In this document: one piece after another, positions 36,660 through 45,888 of the stretch
Layout: the number at the start of each line of letters is the position of its first letter
Numbering within the stretch: position 1 is the stretch's first letter
NCBI GenBank assembly: GCA_963759875.1
Contig: CAVXBB010000002.1
Location: forward strand, 186,001 to 250,000
From: JAFAGX01 sp963759875
Lineage (GTDB): Bacteria > Acidobacteriota > Terriglobia > Terriglobales > Acidobacteriaceae
Reading direction: 5' to 3'
Length of the DNA: 64,000 nt
The notes under the pieces: model-generated
What the model was told of the DNA's origin: nothing
Database searches by the model: none
What the model saw: only the letters and a program-made list of their open reading frames with translations
Translations under genes and position numbers: made by a program

Positions 36660-37055
36660 ATGGTCAGTCCGCAAGCGCAACCCGGAATAATCAACGTGGG
36701 TCATTCTGTCGAGCGAAGAAACTTTCGCCGGTTTTCATTGTTATTACCTGTCCTTTTCCGCTGGACCGATAGCAGTGAACATTACGATGTCGGCCAGGGC
36801 GCAAACGTGGGACTAGGGGGAATTTTTATATTCACCGCGAAATGCCCACCAGTGGGAACACCGGTTGAAGTCGAATTTTCGGTTCCAGCTTTCGACCGGA
36901 TGTCGCGCGAGGTTCGGCTTCGCTGCTTGGGACAGGTTTCGCGGCTCGAAGCGTGCGGGCAGGTTTCCGGTTTTGCGGTAACGGGTCGGATCGAAGGTGA
37001 AGATCAGCACGAGAGACTTGAGGAAATGTCAATCAGCATTTTGGCCAAACAGTAG
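36660..37055 (+). CDS. PilZ-domain protein
   Basis: About 131 residues from ATG 36660. 'SVERRNFRRFSLLLPVLF' has the RxxxR motif and 'GQGANVGLGGIFIFTAKCPP' replaces the usual [DN]xSxxG with 'NVGLGG', where the Ser is Gly, which may weaken c-di-GMP binding. 'GTPVEVEFSVP' and 'LRCLGQVSRLEACG' complete the barrel. It lies 173 bases before the EPS operon on the same strand, so it could be a c-di-GMP sensor linked to EPS production. Confidence 0.8.
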   Translation: MVSPQAQPGIINVGHSVERRNFRRFSLLLPVLFRWTDSSEHYDVGQGANVGLGGIFIFTAKCPPVGTPVEVEFSVPAFDRMSREVRLRCLGQVSRLEACGQVSGFAVTGRIEGEDQHERLEEMSISILAKQ

Positions 37056-37228
37056 GCCTGGTCTTCAACTCAAGACGGTGGATCACTGCCAAACCATGGC
37101 GGCGGATTCCCGAGACTAACAACTTTGAAATGTGCGTTTTGGACCGGTTATACACATGGGACTGAGAGGGCGAAGCCGCGAGTACTCGCCAGTATTCTCT
37201 TGGAAGGTCACGATGTTGAGCCGGTTTA

Positions 37229-38725
37229 GTGATTTTGACTGTCTGCAAAAGTAACCCTCCACTCCTCGCTCCAGAAGTTCTGACATTTGTGATACCGAAT
37301 AAGCGACAACTGCTCAAGCATGCCACAAAGGTACTTGACCTTTGTGCCTTGGTAATTTCGTTTATCGCTGCAGCAGCATTACTCGATTTGCCGCGCAGCG
37401 GCATGAGCTTCGCAGAGTTCCTGACGATTCGGGTTCAGCTTAAGAATGTCTTGCTGTTTGCATTGCTTCTGTTCAGTTGGTACAGCATTTTCGTTCTCTG
37501 CGGACTCTATGTATCAAAACGACTGACGAGACGTCGAACTCAGATTGCCGAAATCTGCAAAGCCACACTGCTTGCAGCCGCCTTTCTACTGGTGACCACG
37601 AAGATGTTTCGCATCCACATGGTGACCGTGGCTTTCAGTTTGATCTTCATGAGCGTTTGCACATTAGTAATGATCGTCGGACGCCTACTCGCGCGATCAC
37701 TTTTGATAAGTGTACGAAACCGTGGAAGAAACTGCCGATATGTGCTCATAGTGGGCACAAACGAGCGAGCGACAGAATTCGCTGATCAGATCAAAATGCA
37801 CCCAGAACTCGGTTATGCAATCGTCGGCTTCGTGGATGATGATTGGCCTGGGATCAGGACCTTTAAAGCAAGCGGTCACGTCCGTTGCTGCAGCTTCGAG
37901 CATTTAGCCGATTTCCTTCGACACAATGTGGTTGACGAGGCAGCAATCTATCTGCCCTTGCGATCGTATTACGAACATGCTGCGCAACTCGTTTCATTAT
38001 GTGAACAGCATGGGATTGCCATCCGCTTCGACACGCGAATTTTTACTTTACAAAGAGGACAGATACCAGCTTCGGATTTTGAGGATAGCTCGCAACTTTT
38101 TGTTGACGCTTCAATCGGTTTAGGATCAGTGCTGGTAAAGCGGGTCATCGACTGTATTCTTTCTGCATTGCTCCTAATTCTTTTTGCTCCCTTGCTCCTA
38201 GTCGTCGCCGTACTCGTGAAGTGCACCTCCTCAGGTCCCATCCTTTTCCGGCAGACCCGTGTGGGCCTCAACAAGCGACAATTTAGCATGTATAAGTTTC
38301 GAACCATGATCGCCAATGCTGAGCAGATACAAGATGAACTGCTTGCGATGAATGAGATGAGCGGTCCAGTCTTCAAGATCAAACATGATCCCCGCGTGAC
38401 TCCGTTCGGAAGATTCTTACGCAAAACCAGCCTCGACGAATTTCCGCAACTGTTTAATGTACTGACAGGAGACATGAGCCTGGTCGGGCCACGGGCTATG
38501 TCCCTTCGAGACTATCGCTTATTCAACGAAGACTGGCAACGACGCCGTTTCAGTGTGAAACCCGGAATCACTTGCCTGTGGCAGATCAATGGTCGCAGCT
38601 CAATTCCATTCGAGAAATGGATGGAAATGGACATGCAATACATCGATAAGTGGTCTTTGTGGCTCGATCTTAAGATTCTCGCCCGCACTGTACCCGCAGT
38701 GTTGCGGGGCACCGGAGCAGCGTGA
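37229..38725 (+). CDS. Polyprenyl-phosphate hexose-1-phosphate transferase (EPS initiating enzyme)
   Basis: 498 residues. Four N-terminal membrane helices ('LLFALLLFSWYSIFVLCGLY' is the second), then a CoA-binding-like domain ('YVLIVGTNERATEFADQI'), then a fifth helix ('VKRVIDCILSALLLILFAP') and the bacterial sugar transferase domain ('ILFRQTRVGLNKRQFSMYKF', 'LRKTSLDEFPQLFNVL', 'MSLVGPRAM', 'VKPGITCLWQINGRSSIPF'). It transfers glucose- or galactose-1-phosphate to undecaprenyl phosphate to start each repeat unit. First gene of a 16-gene operon. The start is GTG 37229 or GTG 37289; neither has a strong ribosome-binding site. Confidence 0.92.
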   Translation: MILTVCKSNPPLLAPEVLTFVIPNKRQLLKHATKVLDLCALVISFIAAAALLDLPRSGMSFAEFLTIRVQLKNVLLFALLLFSWYSIFVLCGLYVSKRLTRRRTQIAEICKATLLAAAFLLVTTKMFRIHMVTVAFSLIFMSVCTLVMIVGRLLARSLLISVRNRGRNCRYVLIVGTNERATEFADQIKMHPELGYAIVGFVDDDWPGIRTFKASGHVRCCSFEHLADFLRHNVVDEAAIYLPLRSYYEHAAQLVSLCEQHGIAIRFDTRIFTLQRGQIPASDFEDSSQLFVDASIGLGSVLVKRVIDCILSALLLILFAPLLLVVAVLVKCTSSGPILFRQTRVGLNKRQFSMYKFRTMIANAEQIQDELLAMNEMSGPVFKIKHDPRVTPFGRFLRKTSLDEFPQLFNVLTGDMSLVGPRAMSLRDYRLFNEDWQRRRFSVKPGITCLWQINGRSSIPFEKWMEMDMQYIDKWSLWLDLKILARTVPAVLRGTGAA

Positions 38726-38795
38726 CGATGCCTCGAATTCAGCCTGTGCTCCGTTCAAACCGCAGCAACGTACGCAAGCCAAAGAGGTGGTCCCG

Positions 38796-41042
38796 ATGCC
38801 AGTAAATCAACAGACTTTAGTCATGAGACCGCGTGCAGATCTGTCCCTAGCCTCGCCTGCCGAAATGGAATCGCGCTTTCCCGCACAACAATTGACCGTG
38901 ATGGACATGTGGGAAATGCTGTTCAGGCGAAAGGTTGCGATTCTCGGTTTTGCAGCCGCAATACTCTGTCTCGTGACAGCCTACATTTTTCTGAAGACCC
39001 CGGTATATGAGGGAGTTGCCAGGCTGCGAATCGACCCCAATCGATCTGGCAGCTACGGTTTGGATGAAAACGAGAAACCTTCAGCGCCAGTCGACGTAGA
39101 CGGGCGGGTGAAGACTGAAGTCGCGATCATTCAGAGCGATACGGTAGCCATGCAGGTAATGGAATCACTGGGCATGTATGCCAATCCGCATTTCGCAGGA
39201 AAACATGTGGTGAATAGAAAAATTCAGGATCTATCCGAATTAAGTCCGTCGCAGCGGGAGCAATTGTTGGAGCGCTTCAATGACAATCTGATTGTCAAAG
39301 TACTGCCCAGCACGCAAGTTGTAGAGATCCGGTTTCATAGTTCCGATCCAGTATTGGCGACCAACGCCGCCAACGCCGTCATTGACGAATACATGCAACG
39401 GAATTTTCAAATCCGGGTCAACGGAACCATGCAAGCTTCGCAGTGGCTTTCACATCAAATGGAAGAGATTCGAGCGAGCACTACTTCATCTCAGAAAAAG
39501 CTAGCCGATTTTCAGCGCGCAAACAATCTACTTGGCACCGACGAAAGCGACAACATTGTCACGGACCGATTAAAACAGCTAAATGAGCAGCTTACAGAAG
39601 CAGAGGCGGATCGAATAGTCAAGGAGGGCCGCTATCGGCTTGCGCTTTCAGGCAATCCAGAGCTGATTGCTTCAGTGGTGCCGAGCACGACGCTGCAGGT
39701 CCTCCGCACGCAAGAAGCCGACCTGCGCGCTCAATACGCTCAACTGAGCGCCAAATTTGGTGATGGTTATCCCAAGGTTCGCGAACTTCAATCGCAATTA
39801 GGAAACTTGGAGGCAGCCATCAGCACGGAAGGCGGAAACATCGAAACTCGACTCGCAAATGAGTATCAAGCTGCAGCTAAAGCAGAAGCTATGATTCGCA
39901 GCGAATTCGAGCAGCAAAAGGGGGATGCCTACAAGCTGAACGCGAATGTTGCGCAATACGCAATTTTGAAGCACGAGGTGGAGTCTGGCCAGCAACTTTA
40001 CGATACCCTGCAGCTAAAACTTAAAGAAGCGGGTATTTCGTCCGGTCTGGCGTCCTCTTACGTGAGTATCGTCGATCGTGCACAGATCCCAGATAAACCG
40101 GTAGAGCCTCGAAAAGCACTCGATCTTGCACTCGGCTTAGGAGGAGGATTATTCGGCGGGCTGCTATTAGGTCTGCTGCTGGATTCTTTCGATGACAGGG
40201 TTCGAACCTCGGAAGAGCTTGAGGCAGTTACGGCTCTGCCGGAGTTGAGCTCCGTTCCTTTTCTTTCTGGCCTTACGCATAGAAATGGAGTCGGCCTTAG
40301 CACCGTACTCGCTTCCGACTCAGTTCCTATATCCGTCCGACAATCGAACTGCCCTGGTGGGGAAGCATATCGGGCGTTGTGCAGCGGTATTTTGCTCTCT
40401 TCCCGCGAGAATCCGCCCAAAGTAGTTGTCGTGACCAGCGCGATGCCAGGCGAAGGTAAGTCAACCGTGAGCTGCAATCTAGCGACTGCCTTGGCGCAAG
40501 CGGGGAACCGCGTCCTGCTGCTTGATGCTGACCTCAGATGTTCATCTATTGACCGCCAGTTAGGCATTAGCAAAGAGCCTGGTCTCAGCAATATGTTTGC
40601 GACGGATGCCAAGGAAGTTCCACTCGATCAAAATGAAGCCATAGGCGCACCAATTCCGAAATTGCCAAACTTGAATGTGCTACCTGCTGGTTTTCGTCCG
40701 GCGGGTCCCACAGAAATTCTTGCGTCCAGCAAAATGCAGCAAATGATCAAAACCTGGAGAACGCAATATGACCACGTCATCATCGACACACCACCCATGC
40801 TTCCCTTTGCTGACGCGGTGGTGCTTTCGGCGCGAGCCGATGGGGTGATTCTGGTAACGCGCTCGGGTGTCTCGCGACGCAAGGCGTTGATGCGCGCTAG
40901 TGATGTGCTAAGACGCTCCGGTGCGAACGTCTTAGGATTCGTGCTCAATGCTGTCCGGCGGCCTGAGTATTACTACGAATATCCAGATTCCTATAGGCAG
41001 TTAGCCAGAACTGCGGTGAGTGCTTCGGTTGAAAGCAACTAG
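38796..41042 (+). CDS. Polysaccharide co-polymerase with tyrosine autokinase domain (Wzc-like)
   Basis: 748 residues from ATG 38796, after AAAGAGGTGG. A Wzz domain with two membrane helices ('VAILGFAAAILCLVTAYIFL' and 'LDLALGLGGGLFGGLLLGLL') flanks a long periplasmic coiled coil. The cytoplasmic BY-kinase has Walker A 'SAMPGEGKSTVSCNLATAL', Walker A' 'VLLLDADLRCSS' and Walker B 'HVIIDTPPMLPFADA'. It ends with a Tyr cluster ('EYYYEYPDSYRQ'), the autophosphorylation site. It controls chain length and export with Wza and Wzy. Unlike the CpsD-like protein at 8284, all catalytic motifs are intact. Confidence 0.92.
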   Translation: MPVNQQTLVMRPRADLSLASPAEMESRFPAQQLTVMDMWEMLFRRKVAILGFAAAILCLVTAYIFLKTPVYEGVARLRIDPNRSGSYGLDENEKPSAPVDVDGRVKTEVAIIQSDTVAMQVMESLGMYANPHFAGKHVVNRKIQDLSELSPSQREQLLERFNDNLIVKVLPSTQVVEIRFHSSDPVLATNAANAVIDEYMQRNFQIRVNGTMQASQWLSHQMEEIRASTTSSQKKLADFQRANNLLGTDESDNIVTDRLKQLNEQLTEAEADRIVKEGRYRLALSGNPELIASVVPSTTLQVLRTQEADLRAQYAQLSAKFGDGYPKVRELQSQLGNLEAAISTEGGNIETRLANEYQAAAKAEAMIRSEFEQQKGDAYKLNANVAQYAILKHEVESGQQLYDTLQLKLKEAGISSGLASSYVSIVDRAQIPDKPVEPRKALDLALGLGGGLFGGLLLGLLLDSFDDRVRTSEELEAVTALPELSSVPFLSGLTHRNGVGLSTVLASDSVPISVRQSNCPGGEAYRALCSGILLSSRENPPKVVVVTSAMPGEGKSTVSCNLATALAQAGNRVLLLDADLRCSSIDRQLGISKEPGLSNMFATDAKEVPLDQNEAIGAPIPKLPNLNVLPAGFRPAGPTEILASSKMQQMIKTWRTQYDHVIIDTPPMLPFADAVVLSARADGVILVTRSGVSRRKALMRASDVLRRSGANVLGFVLNAVRRPEYYYEYPDSYRQLARTAVSASVESN

Positions 41043-41063
41043 CTTACTCTTCGGATAACAAAC

Positions 41064-42005
41064 ATGTCGAAGCAATTTGTTCTAGTAGTTCTTTTGCTGA
41101 TCGGAAGCCGACCGATATCGGCGCAAAAGGTCCTACCTGGAAATTCCGCGCCAGCAACCGCAATGCCGTTTTCCGCTCCCGAGGTTCATCCGTTGCAAAT
41201 CGCGGCGGGTGACTTGCTGGATCTGAGTGTTTTCGACACCCCAGAACTCTCTACCAAAATGCGTGTAGACGAGCAAGGACATATCACTTTGCCTGTGGCC
41301 GGAACTCTTTCTGTCCTGGGGATGACTACGGAGCAGGCCAACCTAGCAATTGAAGCTCGCTTTCGCGCCACCCAAGTTCTCAAAGATCCACACGTCTCAG
41401 TTACGGTGCTCGAATACAACAGCCAAGGAGTGACAGTCCTTGGCGAAGTAAAAAATCCAGGAGTATATCCTCTCCTGGGAGCCCACAACCTTCTGGATTT
41501 GCTGTCTGCGGCAGGTGGCGTGACAACCACAGCGGGCAAGGCTGTCACTGTCACGCATCGGAACGATTCTTCCCATCCGGTGATCGTCAGCGTGGATACG
41601 AAACCCGGCAGCACGGCTGCTTTCAATGTTGACATCCGACCCGGCGACACCGTTGTTGTCTCCCACGCAGGCATCGTCTATGTCGTCGGTGACGTCGCTA
41701 AACCCGGTGGATTTCTCATCGAAAACAACGACCGTTTGACCGTACTTCAAGCCATCGCATTGGCGCAGGGAACGAACCGCACAGCATCATTAAACCACGC
41801 GAAGCTCATCCGCAAGACCCCTTCTGGGCGTGAAGAGCTACCAGTCCCACTGAAAAAAATCTATGCGGACAAAAAACCCGATGAACCATTAGCGGATGGG
41901 GATATTTTGTTTGTACCTACGAGCGCGGCTAAAAATGCGGTCAACACAATGGCAACAGCCTTACCTGAGGCCGCAGCTGCCACTATTTACCACGTCCCAT
42001 TCTGA
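41064..42005 (+). CDS. Outer-membrane polysaccharide export protein (Wza-like)
   Basis: 313 residues with signal peptide 'FVLVVLLLIGSRPISAQ'. The Poly_export domain is seen as 'LQIAAGDLLDLSVFDTPELS' and 'VDEQGHITLPVAGTLSVLGM'. Two SLBB domains follow ('VTVLGEVKNPGVYPLLGAHN' and 'VYVVGDVAKPGGFLIENNDR'). Together they form the periplasmic part of the export channel. There is no lipobox Cys and the amphipathic C-terminal helix of E. coli Wza is not obvious, as is common outside Proteobacteria. 21 bases after the Wzc gene. Confidence 0.9.
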   Translation: MSKQFVLVVLLLIGSRPISAQKVLPGNSAPATAMPFSAPEVHPLQIAAGDLLDLSVFDTPELSTKMRVDEQGHITLPVAGTLSVLGMTTEQANLAIEARFRATQVLKDPHVSVTVLEYNSQGVTVLGEVKNPGVYPLLGAHNLLDLLSAAGGVTTTAGKAVTVTHRNDSSHPVIVSVDTKPGSTAAFNVDIRPGDTVVVSHAGIVYVVGDVAKPGGFLIENNDRLTVLQAIALAQGTNRTASLNHAKLIRKTPSGREELPVPLKKIYADKKPDEPLADGDILFVPTSAAKNAVNTMATALPEAAAATIYHVPF

Positions 42006-42070
42006 AGTGGATTGATTGCTTCCAAGGCTCTCCTTCCGCATAGAAGGATGAGGCCTAGAATTTCGTTATC

Positions 42071-43417
42071 ATGACCGGAACCGTTCGGCAGAGATTCGTG
42101 CAAGGCTTTGCTGCGACTGCTCTTGGGCCGGTCGTTACGATTCTTGTTCAAATCGTTAGTGTCCCGGTTTTCTTGCATGCCTGGGGCACCCGGCTTTACG
42201 GCGAATGGTTAATCTTGAGCGCAATTCCCACCTACCTCGCTTTCAGTGACATCGGTTTTGGCGATGTCGCGGCTAACGACATGACCATGCGGACAGCCGC
42301 GGGCGATCGTGAAGGAGCTCTTGAGACGTTTCAGAGCACTTGGTTATTGATTTCTGTCAGTTCGGTTCTCTTCGCGTTGCTTTTTTCGCTCGGGGCATGG
42401 TTCTTGCCGATTTCTCACTGGCTCAATCTCAGCTACACGGAGTCCGGCGCATTCAAGATTCTTGTTTTGCTCTTTATCTATGCCCTTCTCACGCAACAAG
42501 CCGATCTGATCACATCCGGTTTTCGATGCGAAGGCAATTATGCGCTAGGCACGCTGATCAAGAACGTTGTTCGTCTAGTTGAGGGCGCATTAGTGACCGT
42601 GATCGTGTTGTTTCGTGCTACCCCGATTCAGGCGGCTGCGACCTACGTTGTCTTGCGAACGCTCGGCACTTTAATAATGGCGTGGCTAATGGTGCGACAG
42701 AGTCCCTGGCTCAGTTTTGGTGGGCGCCATGCAACCCTCTCTTGTGCGCGGCGCCTTGCCCTTCCCGCCGTTGCCTACTTGGCTTTCCCAGTAGGCAACG
42801 CTCTCAGTATCCAAGGCATGGTACTTGTGATTGGAGCCGTTCTAGGTCCAATTGCCGTCGCCATTTTTTCCACTATGCGCACACTGACCCGTTTCGGATT
42901 CCAAATCATGGAATCGGTCAAAAACAGCGTATGGCCCGAGCTATCAACCGCCTATGGAGCGCAGAACTGGCCCTTAGCCCGCAAGCTTCACCGCACCGCT
43001 TGTCAAGCTTCCTTATGGTCCTCTGTTGGAGCTGCGACATTCTTATTCTTTGCTGGCGACCGCATCATTGCCATTTGGACTCATGGCCGGATTGTCCCGG
43101 ACGAAGCAGCATTCCGTTGGCTTCTCCTGGTCACTGTAGCCAACTCATTCTGGTACACCAGTTCCGTAGTGACAATAGCGTCTAACACTCATGAACGCGT
43201 CGCCGCTGTCTACCTGGTCGGATCGGCCGCCGCTCTCGGGATTGCTCGCTTGCTAACACCGCATTTTGGTATCAGTGGAGCGGCTATGGCACTGCTCGCA
43301 ATCGATATAGTCGTCGGATGGTACGTCCTCACCCAATCGCTCTCTGCGCTTAGTGAAGGCTCAAGCGACTTCTTCGCTTCTTTATTCAGAATGCCTGAGT
43401 TGGGCTTTCGAAAATGA
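42071..43417 (+). CDS. Polysaccharide flippase (Wzx-like, MOP superfamily)
   Basis: 448 residues with about 12 hydrophobic segments, starting 'GFAATALGPVVTILVQIVSV' and 'FLHAWGTRLYGEWLILSAIP', typical of the polysaccharide transport proteins that flip lipid-linked repeat units across the inner membrane. 'FSTMRTLTRFGFQIMESVKN' is the conserved mid-protein loop. The stop overlaps the ATG of the next gene by four bases, so the two are translationally coupled. Confidence 0.85.
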   Translation: MTGTVRQRFVQGFAATALGPVVTILVQIVSVPVFLHAWGTRLYGEWLILSAIPTYLAFSDIGFGDVAANDMTMRTAAGDREGALETFQSTWLLISVSSVLFALLFSLGAWFLPISHWLNLSYTESGAFKILVLLFIYALLTQQADLITSGFRCEGNYALGTLIKNVVRLVEGALVTVIVLFRATPIQAAATYVVLRTLGTLIMAWLMVRQSPWLSFGGRHATLSCARRLALPAVAYLAFPVGNALSIQGMVLVIGAVLGPIAVAIFSTMRTLTRFGFQIMESVKNSVWPELSTAYGAQNWPLARKLHRTACQASLWSSVGAATFLFFAGDRIIAIWTHGRIVPDEAAFRWLLLVTVANSFWYTSSVVTIASNTHERVAAVYLVGSAAALGIARLLTPHFGISGAAMALLAIDIVVGWYVLTQSLSALSEGSSDFFASLFRMPELGFRK

Positions 43418-44709
43418 TGTCAGCCCATCCAATAACACTCGGCACGCGGTCCTTCGCCAGATCCTCGTCAATAAAGAGAACTAAGAGCGAAAAGCTAGGC
43501 ATGGCTTTGCTGACCGTTGTCTTTCTGTTGTCTTTCCTGCAGTATTGTTTTGATCGGGTCGACGCAATTCGTCTCATCCCGGTCGCACTGTTGATCGCCA
43601 GTGCCCTCGCGTTGCTTCTGGTATCGCCTCGGGCATCCAGAACGATAATGTTCTCGGATGCTGGTTCCCTCTTCACTGCTTTGGGCATCGCAATAGCCTG
43701 CCTGCCTCCCCTGTTCGCTTCGTTCTATCGCTCCAGCAGTTTTCCCGCGCAGTACGGTGTTCTTATGATCGTTGCCCTCCTTGCCATTCGCATACTGCTC
43801 TCAGGCATTGGCATTGAGGGAATCATGCTGGCGTTCTTCTACGGTATGGCGCTGGGTCTCTTAATCGTTGTTGCCGTTTCTTTCGGGAACTTGGTTTCGT
43901 CGTTCGGTGCACAACGCTACGCACCTCCTTTTTTTGACGCCAATCGCATTGCATTCTTTGCCGTCGCTTCGATCCCCGCACAACTTTGGATGGTCGTTCG
44001 ACACGGGAAGAAGTACGCTTTAGTCCTCAGCGCACTCTGCGTGGTTGTCATTCTGGCTTCTGCGTCCCGCGGCTCGCTGTTCGCATTGTTCATCGGTGGC
44101 TCTGTTGCATTGCTGCTTTACCTCACAAAGACGATGATCTGTGGCCCTCTGAGGATTTCTAGGAGGCCTTTGCTTAATGCCCTCGCTGCGCTGTGTGCCG
44201 TAACCGCACTTGCCTCAAGCGCACAACCTGCAGCTGAGCACGTTGGCAGGTATCTCTGGACTAAGCTTGCGTTGGATGATCGCGACCGCGGCTTAGACTC
44301 AGGATTCACCGGCAGATCCGGACACTGGGGTATTCTCCTCACGGAACTATCAAAAACATCCTGGGTAACGGGAAACGGTTACCGCACTACCGAGGAAGAC
44401 TTTGATTTTCCCTTAGACAACGGATACATATCGAGCCTCTATGAGCTCGGTGCAATCTCCACGGCATTCATTCTTGCCAAGTACGCCCTTGTTTTCTGCT
44501 GGTTTTCAGTTGAATACTTGAGGGCAAGATCGCGGATTACGGAATGTCTACTTGCAACCGTGTTTACCATGGTCATATTCTTTTCGAACGCCTTCGTGCA
44601 CCGCGTTCTGTTTGGTCTTGGCGACCCTGTTTCCATCCTGGCTCTATTCTGGTTCGTCTCGAACCGACAAGACACATTCGATAGATCTTTCCCTTTACAT
44701 ATAGTTTGA
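43414..44709 (+). CDS. O-antigen ligase / polymerase-like membrane protein (Wzy candidate)
   Basis: 431 residues, 10-12 membrane segments and one long loop near residues 285-320 ('LDSGFTGRSGHWGILLTELS', 'NGYRTTEEDFDFPLDNGYIS'), the Wzy_C/O-antigen ligase signature region with its Arg and His. In a Wzx/Wzy system it joins repeat units at the periplasmic face. It starts with ATG overlapping the flippase stop. No other polymerase candidate exists in the operon. Confidence 0.85.
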   Translation: MMSAHPITLGTRSFARSSSIKRTKSEKLGMALLTVVFLLSFLQYCFDRVDAIRLIPVALLIASALALLLVSPRASRTIMFSDAGSLFTALGIAIACLPPLFASFYRSSSFPAQYGVLMIVALLAIRILLSGIGIEGIMLAFFYGMALGLLIVVAVSFGNLVSSFGAQRYAPPFFDANRIAFFAVASIPAQLWMVVRHGKKYALVLSALCVVVILASASRGSLFALFIGGSVALLLYLTKTMICGPLRISRRPLLNALAALCAVTALASSAQPAAEHVGRYLWTKLALDDRDRGLDSGFTGRSGHWGILLTELSKTSWVTGNGYRTTEEDFDFPLDNGYISSLYELGAISTAFILAKYALVFCWFSVEYLRARSRITECLLATVFTMVIFFSNAFVHRVLFGLGDPVSILALFWFVSNRQDTFDRSFPLHIV

Positions 44710-44716
44710 GGTTTAA

Positions 44717-45877
44717 GTGAATATTCTGCACATCATCAGTTCGGTGAGTCCCGCTGGCGGCGGGCCGATCGAAGGCATCAAGCAGTTGGGTGGTACCCTG
44801 AGCTCCCAAGGTGATCGTGTAGAGGTCGCCTCCCTGGATTCGCCCGACGCTCCTTATGTGAAGGAGTGCTCTTTGCCGGTTTATCCTCTCGGCCCAGCAG
44901 TGCTCACGTACGGGTTCAGCACGCGCCTCATGCCCTGGCTACGCGAGAACCGGAGCCGCTACGACGCTGTCGTCGTCAATGGCATCTGGCAATTTCATAG
45001 CTTTGCCGCCTGGCAATCTTTGCGTAGGTCCAGCACGCCGTATGTGCTCTTCACACACGGCATGCTCGATCCGTGGTTCAAGAATCAATATCCACTGAAG
45101 CATCTCAAGAAATGGATGTACTGGCCTTGGGCGGAATACCGCGTACTGCGCGACGCCCAAGCAGTGCTTTTCACCTGCGAAGAAGAACGCGTGCTGGCAC
45201 GCCAGTCCTTCTGGCTCTATCGCTGCAACGAGATTGTGGTCAATTACGGTACTGCTCTGCCGACCGGTGATCCGCAATTCGAAGTCAATGAATTCTTCAG
45301 ACGTTATCCAGACTTGCTCGGGAAGAGAATGGCGCTGTTTGTAGGGCGAATCCATCCGAAGAAAGGCTGTGATCTGTTGATCGAAGCTTTTGCCAACGTG
45401 CTGGCGGAGCATTCCGAATGGCACCTGGTGATCGCGGGCCCGGACCAGGTGGGGTGGCAAGAGAAACTGCAGAATCGGGCGGATCAGCTTGGCATAGGCT
45501 CGCGGATCACTTGGGCCGGAATGATCACTGGTGCCTTAAAATGGGGAGCGCTGCGCACGGCGGAGATCTTTATTCTGCCGTCACATCAGGAAAACTTCGG
45601 CATTGTAGTTGCCGAGGCTCTGGCCGCGGGCGTCCCGACATTAATTTCCGACAAAGTCAATATCTGGCGTGAGATTGAGCAGGATGGAGCGGGATTGGTG
45701 GCTCCGGATACCCTGCCGGGCGTATGTCGGCTGCTGCAATCCTATGTGGATATGGTGCCAGAGAAACAAGCCAGCATGCGCGAGCGCGCCCAGGCCTGCT
45801 TTGAGCAGAGATTTGAAATCAAGAAAGCAGCCGCAACGCTGAAGGGGGTTTTGACCAGCATTACTGGTGTGAACTAG
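44717..45877 (+). CDS. Family 4 glycosyltransferase
   Basis: 386 residues, GTG start 7 bases after the polymerase gene. The N-terminal half begins 'ILHIISSVSPAGGGPIEGIK', typical of GT4 enzymes. The C-terminal Rossmann half has 'ALFVGRIHPKKGCDLLIEAF', 'WHLVIAGPDQVGW' and 'FILPSHQENFGIVVAEALAA', with the E-x7-E pair that binds the nucleotide sugar. It is a retaining, cytoplasmic enzyme adding one sugar to the lipid-linked unit; the sugar is unknown. Confidence 0.9.
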   Translation: MNILHIISSVSPAGGGPIEGIKQLGGTLSSQGDRVEVASLDSPDAPYVKECSLPVYPLGPAVLTYGFSTRLMPWLRENRSRYDAVVVNGIWQFHSFAAWQSLRRSSTPYVLFTHGMLDPWFKNQYPLKHLKKWMYWPWAEYRVLRDAQAVLFTCEEERVLARQSFWLYRCNEIVVNYGTALPTGDPQFEVNEFFRRYPDLLGKRMALFVGRIHPKKGCDLLIEAFANVLAEHSEWHLVIAGPDQVGWQEKLQNRADQLGIGSRITWAGMITGALKWGALRTAEIFILPSHQENFGIVVAEALAAGVPTLISDKVNIWREIEQDGAGLVAPDTLPGVCRLLQSYVDMVPEKQASMRERAQACFEQRFEIKKAAATLKGVLTSITGVN

Positions 45878-45888
45878 CAGCCGGCACG

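Noticed and set aside
38589..38795. Longer N-terminus for the Wzc-like protein
   Set aside because: It would overlap the end of the sugar transferase gene by 137 bases; ATG 38796 has a ribosome-binding site and a typical start.
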